A stretch of 16,216 bases of DNA from DATLEX01 sp035525015. Its GTDB lineage: Bacteria; Acidobacteriota; Thermoanaerobaculia; Gp7-AA8. The stretch's first letter is position 1. Each line of letters begins with the position of its first letter. The position numbers and the translations under genes are program-made. The notes under the pieces were generated by a model. It saw only the letters and a list, made by a program, of their open reading frames with translations, had not been told where the DNA came from and made no database searches. Shown here in pieces: positions 13,420 to 16,216 of this stretch. The stretch is taken from contig DATLFC010000160.1 of assembly GCA_035525015.1 (NCBI GenBank), positions 1 through 16,216 on the forward strand, given 5' to 3'.

Positions 13420-14568
13420 ATGCGCGACGTTCTCGGCATCGGCCTCTCCGGCAAGTCCCTCACGGATCTCGAACGGCGGTTCCTCTCCGAAAGCAGCCCG
13501 TACGCGGTCGTCCTCTTCGGGCGCAACGTAGGCACGGCAGAGGAGTTGCGGGACCTGGTCCACGAGGTCAAGCGGCTCTCCAGCCGGCCGCCGGTGATCA
13601 TGATCGACCAGGAAGGCGGCCGGGTGGACCGGCTCCGCAACATCGTTCCGGGTCTCCCCAGCGCGCAGGCATTCATGGAGGGGGAGAAGCCGTCGGAGAT
13701 GGCCGCGTGGGCCGGGCAGATCATCGGTGCCGCGCTCCGCTTCTTCGACATCGAGGCCGATCTGGCGCCGGTAGTCGACATCCGCGGCGCGGATGCGCCG
13801 AAGGGACTCGAGCGCCGCACCTTCGGCGGCGACGCCGAGACCGTAACGGAGCTCGCCGGTGCGTTCCTGCGAGGGCTGCACTCGCAGGGGGTGGCGGCCT
13901 GCCTGAAGCACTGGCCCGGGATCGGACTCGGATCTGCCGACCCGCATTACGGCGCGACGGTCATCGACATCGGGCTGGACGAGCTCCTGGATCGCGATCT
14001 CATTCCGTTCGCCCGCCTCGGAAAAGAGGCGCAGGCGATCATGATCGGCCACGGCACCTATCCCCGCATCGACGAGCCCGACCTTCCGGCGACGCTGAGC
14101 TGGAAGATGACGAGCGACCTTCTTCGCAACGCAGCCGGCTTCGACGGAGTCGCGGTCAGCGACGACATGGAGATGCACGCCGTCTCCGACCTCGGCAGCT
14201 ACGAGGCCATCGCCGAGCGCGCGCTGCTGGCCGGGAACGACGTCATCCTCTTCTGCAGCCACATCGAGCGGATGCCCGATGTGCAGCGGTACCTGCGGCG
14301 CCGGGCCCAGGAGGACGAAGCCGTGAGACGCAGGTTCGATGAGGCGTCCGCGCGCGCCGCGGCCTATCGTGCGCACTGCGAGAGACTGCGCGCGGAGGCG
14401 GGACCGGGCATGAGCACGTTCGAGGAGCTGCTCGACGAGACCGCTCGCTTCTGCGATGAGTTCGAACAAACCCGTCCCGAGCGCGAGCCGGTCGCGCTCG
14501 ATGCGGAGCGGCGGAAAGGCCCGCGTCACCCCGGTTACGGTCGCAGCGGCCGTGAGGAGTGGAGCTGA
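13420..14568 (+). CDS. nagZ: GH3 beta-N-acetylhexosaminidase, NagZ-type
   Basis: This encodes 382 residues of a family 3 glycoside hydrolase. Landmarks are MIDQEGGRVDRLR, DLAPVVDI, the motif CLKHWPGIGLGSADPHYG with K163-H164, D174 and H176 (the His-Asp acid/base dyad), and the nucleophile D248 in VAVSDDMEM. D174, H176 and D248 fall at the same numbers as the Salmonella NagZ residues as I recall them. NagZ removes GlcNAc from 1,6-anhydromuropeptides in peptidoglycan recycling; no signal peptide is visible, so a cytosolic role fits. The usual KHFPGHG appears as KHWPGIG, so substrate preference could differ. A charged C-terminal tail of about 40 residues exceeds the classic enzyme. The ATG at 13420 was chosen because the next upstream start overlaps mutS and adds unrelated residues. 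Confidence 0.88.
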   Translation: MRDVLGIGLSGKSLTDLERRFLSESSPYAVVLFGRNVGTAEELRDLVHEVKRLSSRPPVIMIDQEGGRVDRLRNIVPGLPSAQAFMEGEKPSEMAAWAGQIIGAALRFFDIEADLAPVVDIRGADAPKGLERRTFGGDAETVTELAGAFLRGLHSQGVAACLKHWPGIGLGSADPHYGATVIDIGLDELLDRDLIPFARLGKEAQAIMIGHGTYPRIDEPDLPATLSWKMTSDLLRNAAGFDGVAVSDDMEMHAVSDLGSYEAIAERALLAGNDVILFCSHIERMPDVQRYLRRRAQEDEAVRRRFDEASARAAAYRAHCERLRAEAGPGMSTFEELLDETARFCDEFEQTRPEREPVALDAERRKGPRHPGYGRSGREEWS

Positions 14569-14569
14569 G

Positions 14570-15283
14570 GTGCTGGCGCTCGCGCTGGCCGCCGCACTCG
14601 TGACCTCCGGGCAGCCGGCGGAGGCGATCGTCGTCACCGCGACCGAAGGGTATCGCCACGAGTCGATCGAAACGGCGGAGGGAATCATCGTCGCACTCGC
14701 GCAGCGCACCGGCGCTTTCACTCCGCGGTTCGTGCGGAAGCAGGAAGAGCTGTCGTCCGCCCTGACGCCGGAGGCGCTCGCCGCAACGAAGCTGGTGATG
14801 TTCGTCAACACGACCGGGGAGCTGGAGTGGCCGGAACGACAGCGGCTCCTCGACTGGATCGCCGCCGGCGGGTCGTTCCTCGGCGCGCACAGCGCGTCGG
14901 ACACGTGGCACCAGTGGCCCGGGTACCTGGAGATGCTGGGAGGGGAGTTCGAATCGCATCCGGAGGAGATGACCGCCGAGGTGATCGTCACCGATCGGGT
15001 CCATCCGGCGGGATCCGGCCTGCTCTCGCCGCACCCGTTGTTCGAAGAGTTCTACCAGTTCAAGAACTTCGCACGCGAGAAGGTGACGCTCGTCCTGACG
15101 CTGGCCGACGGCTCACCGATGGCGTGGTACCGCCCGTACGGCAAGGGCCGCGTCTTCTACACCGCGCTCGGCCACCGGCACGATGTCTGGAATTCGCCGT
15201 GGTTCCAGCAGCATCTCACCGGGGCAATCCTCTGGAGCCTCGGCCATGAACAGAGCCGGCGCCGCCGCGCGGTCAGCCGTTGA
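14570..15283 (+). CDS. Secreted ThuA-domain protein
   Basis: This encodes about 237 residues, nearly all one ThuA (trehalose-utilisation-like, glutamine-amidotransferase-type fold) domain. It begins IVVTATEGYRHESIETAEG, then VMFVNTTGELEWPERQRLLDWIAAGGSFLGAHSASDTWHQWPGY split over two strands, MLGGEFESHPE, and ends WYRPYGKGRVFYTALGHRHDVW. The biochemical role of ThuA proteins is poorly known; links to disaccharide or glycan metabolism come from context in other bacteria. A hydrophobic stretch (VLALALAAALVTSGQPAEA) precedes the domain and looks like a signal peptide, so the protein may be exported. The GTG at 14570, 1 nt after the GH3 stop, has GGAG 5 nt upstream. GTG 14552 (adds a basic n-region) and ATG 14456 (113-nt overlap) are alternatives, and start confidence is low. 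Coupling to the GH3 gene suggests shared sugar or wall metabolism. Confidence 0.85.
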   Translation: MLALALAAALVTSGQPAEAIVVTATEGYRHESIETAEGIIVALAQRTGAFTPRFVRKQEELSSALTPEALAATKLVMFVNTTGELEWPERQRLLDWIAAGGSFLGAHSASDTWHQWPGYLEMLGGEFESHPEEMTAEVIVTDRVHPAGSGLLSPHPLFEEFYQFKNFAREKVTLVLTLADGSPMAWYRPYGKGRVFYTALGHRHDVWNSPWFQQHLTGAILWSLGHEQSRRRRAVSR

Positions 15284-15364
15284 CGACTCTGCTCGTCGAA
15301 GCGGACGTGCGCGACGTTAGCGAGCTCAAGCGGCTCGCCACCCTGGGTCGCGCCGGTGCGCCAT

Positions 15365-15394
15365 AAATCCGCCTTCGGCTTGTGAAAATCCGCC
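15365..15394 (+). repeat. Two direct copies of AAATCCGCC 21 bp apart
   Basis: AAATCCGCC occurs at 15365-15373 and again at 15386-15394. The start-to-start distance is 21 bp, two helical turns, and the second copy lies in the spacer of the candidate promoter at 15380-15409. This arrangement could be an operator. Only two copies exist, so chance is not excluded. Confidence 0.45.
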
Positions 15395-15409
15395 GTGTGG
15401 TGATATGAA
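15380..15409 (+). promoter_or_regulatory. Candidate sigma70-type promoter of the CmpX-like gene
   Basis: TTGTGA (15380-15385) and TATGAA (15404-15409) are separated by 18 bp, each 4/6 to consensus. Expected transcript start is about 18 nt before the coding sequence, which leaves room for the AAAGGAGG ribosome site at 15423-15430. It is in the 151-nt gap after the ThuA gene, the only sizable non-coding gap in the window; the rest of the gap holds a 6-bp hairpin (15320-15338) without a T tract. Confidence 0.45.
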
Positions 15410-15434
15410 ACGCTGACCCAGGAAAGGAGGCGCC

Positions 15435-16216
15435 ATGCAAACTCAACCGCCGCAGTTGCCCCCTCCCCCTGCACCGGCGCAGTTGCCCCCTGCACCGGCG
15501 AACTGGTGGGATCCGTACGTCGACTCATTCGTGGAAGTCGGAACTCTACTGCTCCACGGGGTCCTCAAGTTTTTGGGATTCCTGCTCATCATCCTCATCG
15601 GGTGGATCATCTCCGCCTGGCTGGGCAAAGCGGTTGCCGCGATCCTTCGCAAGCTGAAATTCAATGAACTGGCCCAACGCACCGGACTCGCCAACCTCAT
15701 CAGCAAGATGGGCGCGGAGAAAGATCCGGCCGGCGTGATCGGCGAAGTCGTCAAGTGGCTGATCCGCATCGTGGTGCTGGTGATCGCTTTCGCCGCCCTC
15801 GGACTGCCCGCGTTGTCAGCGGCGTTGAATCAATTCATTCTCTGGATTCCGAATCTGGTGATCGCCCTGGCGGTGTTGCTGATCGGCGGGCTGGCCGCGA
15901 ACGCGCTGGGCGACATCGTGCGTGGAATCACCGCGGACGCTGGATTCCGCAACCCGAACACGCTGGCCAGCGTCGCTCGCGTGGCGGTGTGGGTCTTCGC
16001 CATCGTGATCGCGGTCAACCAGGTCGGGATCGGTGATGAGCTGGTCAATACGCTGCTCATCGCGGTGGTGGCCGCGGTCGGCCTCGCCGTCGGACTGGCT
16101 TTCGGCCTCGGAGGCCGCGACCTGGCCGCCAAAACGCTCGCTCGCTGGCACTCGGAGGCTCAGGAAACCCGCGACCGAGTGGACTCACCGCGTCCGGGGA
16201 CGACCACTCCCGGAAC
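15435..16216 (+). CDS. CmpX-like 'conserved TM helix' membrane protein (cut by right edge)
   Basis: An open frame of 260 codons runs from the ATG at 15435 to the window end without a stop. It has a Pro-rich N-terminus (PPPPAPAQLPPAPA), then NWWDPYVDSF, and four to five hydrophobic helices: LLLHGVLKFLGFLLIILIGW, VVKWLIRIVVLVIAFAALGL, NQFILWIPNLVIALAVLLIG, VAVWVFAIVIAVNQVGI and TLLIAVVAAVGLAVGLAFGLG. The pattern of paired helices with WIPNLVIALAVLLIGGLAAN and GLAFGLGGRDLA matches the TM-helix-repeat family that includes Pseudomonas CmpX, related in architecture to the small mechanosensitive channel MscS. A role in envelope tension or ion flux is inference from family. AAAGGAGG lies 4 nt before the ATG. 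The hydrophilic tail (RPGTTTPG) suggests only a few residues are missing. Confidence 0.87.
   Translation, partial: MQTQPPQLPPPPAPAQLPPAPANWWDPYVDSFVEVGTLLLHGVLKFLGFLLIILIGWIISAWLGKAVAAILRKLKFNELAQRTGLANLISKMGAEKDPAGVIGEVVKWLIRIVVLVIAFAALGLPALSAALNQFILWIPNLVIALAVLLIGGLAANALGDIVRGITADAGFRNPNTLASVARVAVWVFAIVIAVNQVGIGDELVNTLLIAVVAAVGLAVGLAFGLGGRDLAAKTLARWHSEAQETRDRVDSPRPGTTTPG
15453..15500 (+). repeat. Imperfect tandem duplication in the Pro-rich N-terminus of the CmpX-like gene
   Basis: A 27-nt unit starting CAGTTGCCCCCT and ending GCACCGGCG is followed by a 21-nt copy lacking one CCCCCT, encoding QLPPPPAPA then QLPPAPA. It preserves the frame, so copy-number change would only alter the length of the Pro-rich leader. 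Confidence 0.8.

Noticed and set aside
15320..15338. GCGAGC/GCTCGC hairpin after the ThuA gene as a terminator.
   Set aside because: The 6-bp stem has a 7-nt loop and is followed by CACC rather than a T tract, so nothing supports termination beyond the gap position.
1..16216. tRNA, rRNA, CRISPR, insertion sequence, integrase or phage signals.
   Set aside because: No tRNA-like cloverleaf, repeat-spacer array, transposase or integrase motif, or terminal inverted repeats were seen. Composition and codon use look uniform, with only the CmpX-like gene slightly richer in A/T-ending codons.

Overview
The window is GC-rich, densely packed bacterial chromosome with no mobile elements, RNA genes or CRISPR arrays that I can see. 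It carries a C-terminal-Phe beta-barrel protein, lipoproteins and several signal peptides, so the host is a diderm (Gram-negative-type) bacterium. The mix of HD-GYP/Cache sensor, roadblock/LC7 protein, secreted ThuA-domain protein, amidohydrolase lipoprotein and ReAV-type asparaginase, with heavy GTG/TTG start use, would fit Acidobacteriota or a neighbouring phylum. That placement is inference, not a measurement.

Layout. (1) 1-2630, minus strand: a compact signalling operon, Cache-HAMP-HD-GYP protein, then a secreted TPR protein, then a roadblock/LC7-like protein cut by the left edge. (2) 2726-4545, plus strand: hemW (heme chaperone), then an outer-membrane beta-barrel-like protein whose best start lies inside hemW. 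(3) 4542-9001, minus strand: a likely six-gene operon, acyl carrier protein, beta-ketoacyl-ACP synthase, STAS-domain protein, ReAV-type L-asparaginase, rhodanese-fold lipoprotein lacking the catalytic Cys, and a secreted DsbA-like thiol oxidoreductase. (4) 9011-10746, plus strand: a small single-pass membrane protein coupled to an amidohydrolase lipoprotein. (5) 10758-15283, plus strand: mutS, a NagZ-type GH3 beta-N-acetylhexosaminidase, and a secreted ThuA-domain protein. (6) 15435-16216, plus strand: a CmpX/'conserved TM helix' membrane protein running off the right edge, after the longest non-coding gap (151 nt).

How genes work together: most junctions are overlaps (GTGA, CTGA) or gaps of a few nucleotides, so translational coupling seems to be the main organisation. 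Initiation falls into two classes. Some starts have a clear Shine-Dalgarno sequence (beta-barrel protein, TPR, STAS, CmpX). Others (HD-GYP, mutS, the GH3 gene, and the divergent ACP/small membrane protein pair) have no Shine-Dalgarno but a -10-like hexamer only 7-10 nt before the start, the layout expected for leaderless mRNAs. The most unusual local signals are a palindromic -10 that could fire in both directions at 9007-9019, the 112-nt out-of-frame overlap of hemW with the barrel gene, a probable CTG start, and the Cys-less rhodanese paired with a DsbA-like protein. I found no clearly novel multi-gene defence or mobile system. Most of the window is housekeeping or envelope genes.
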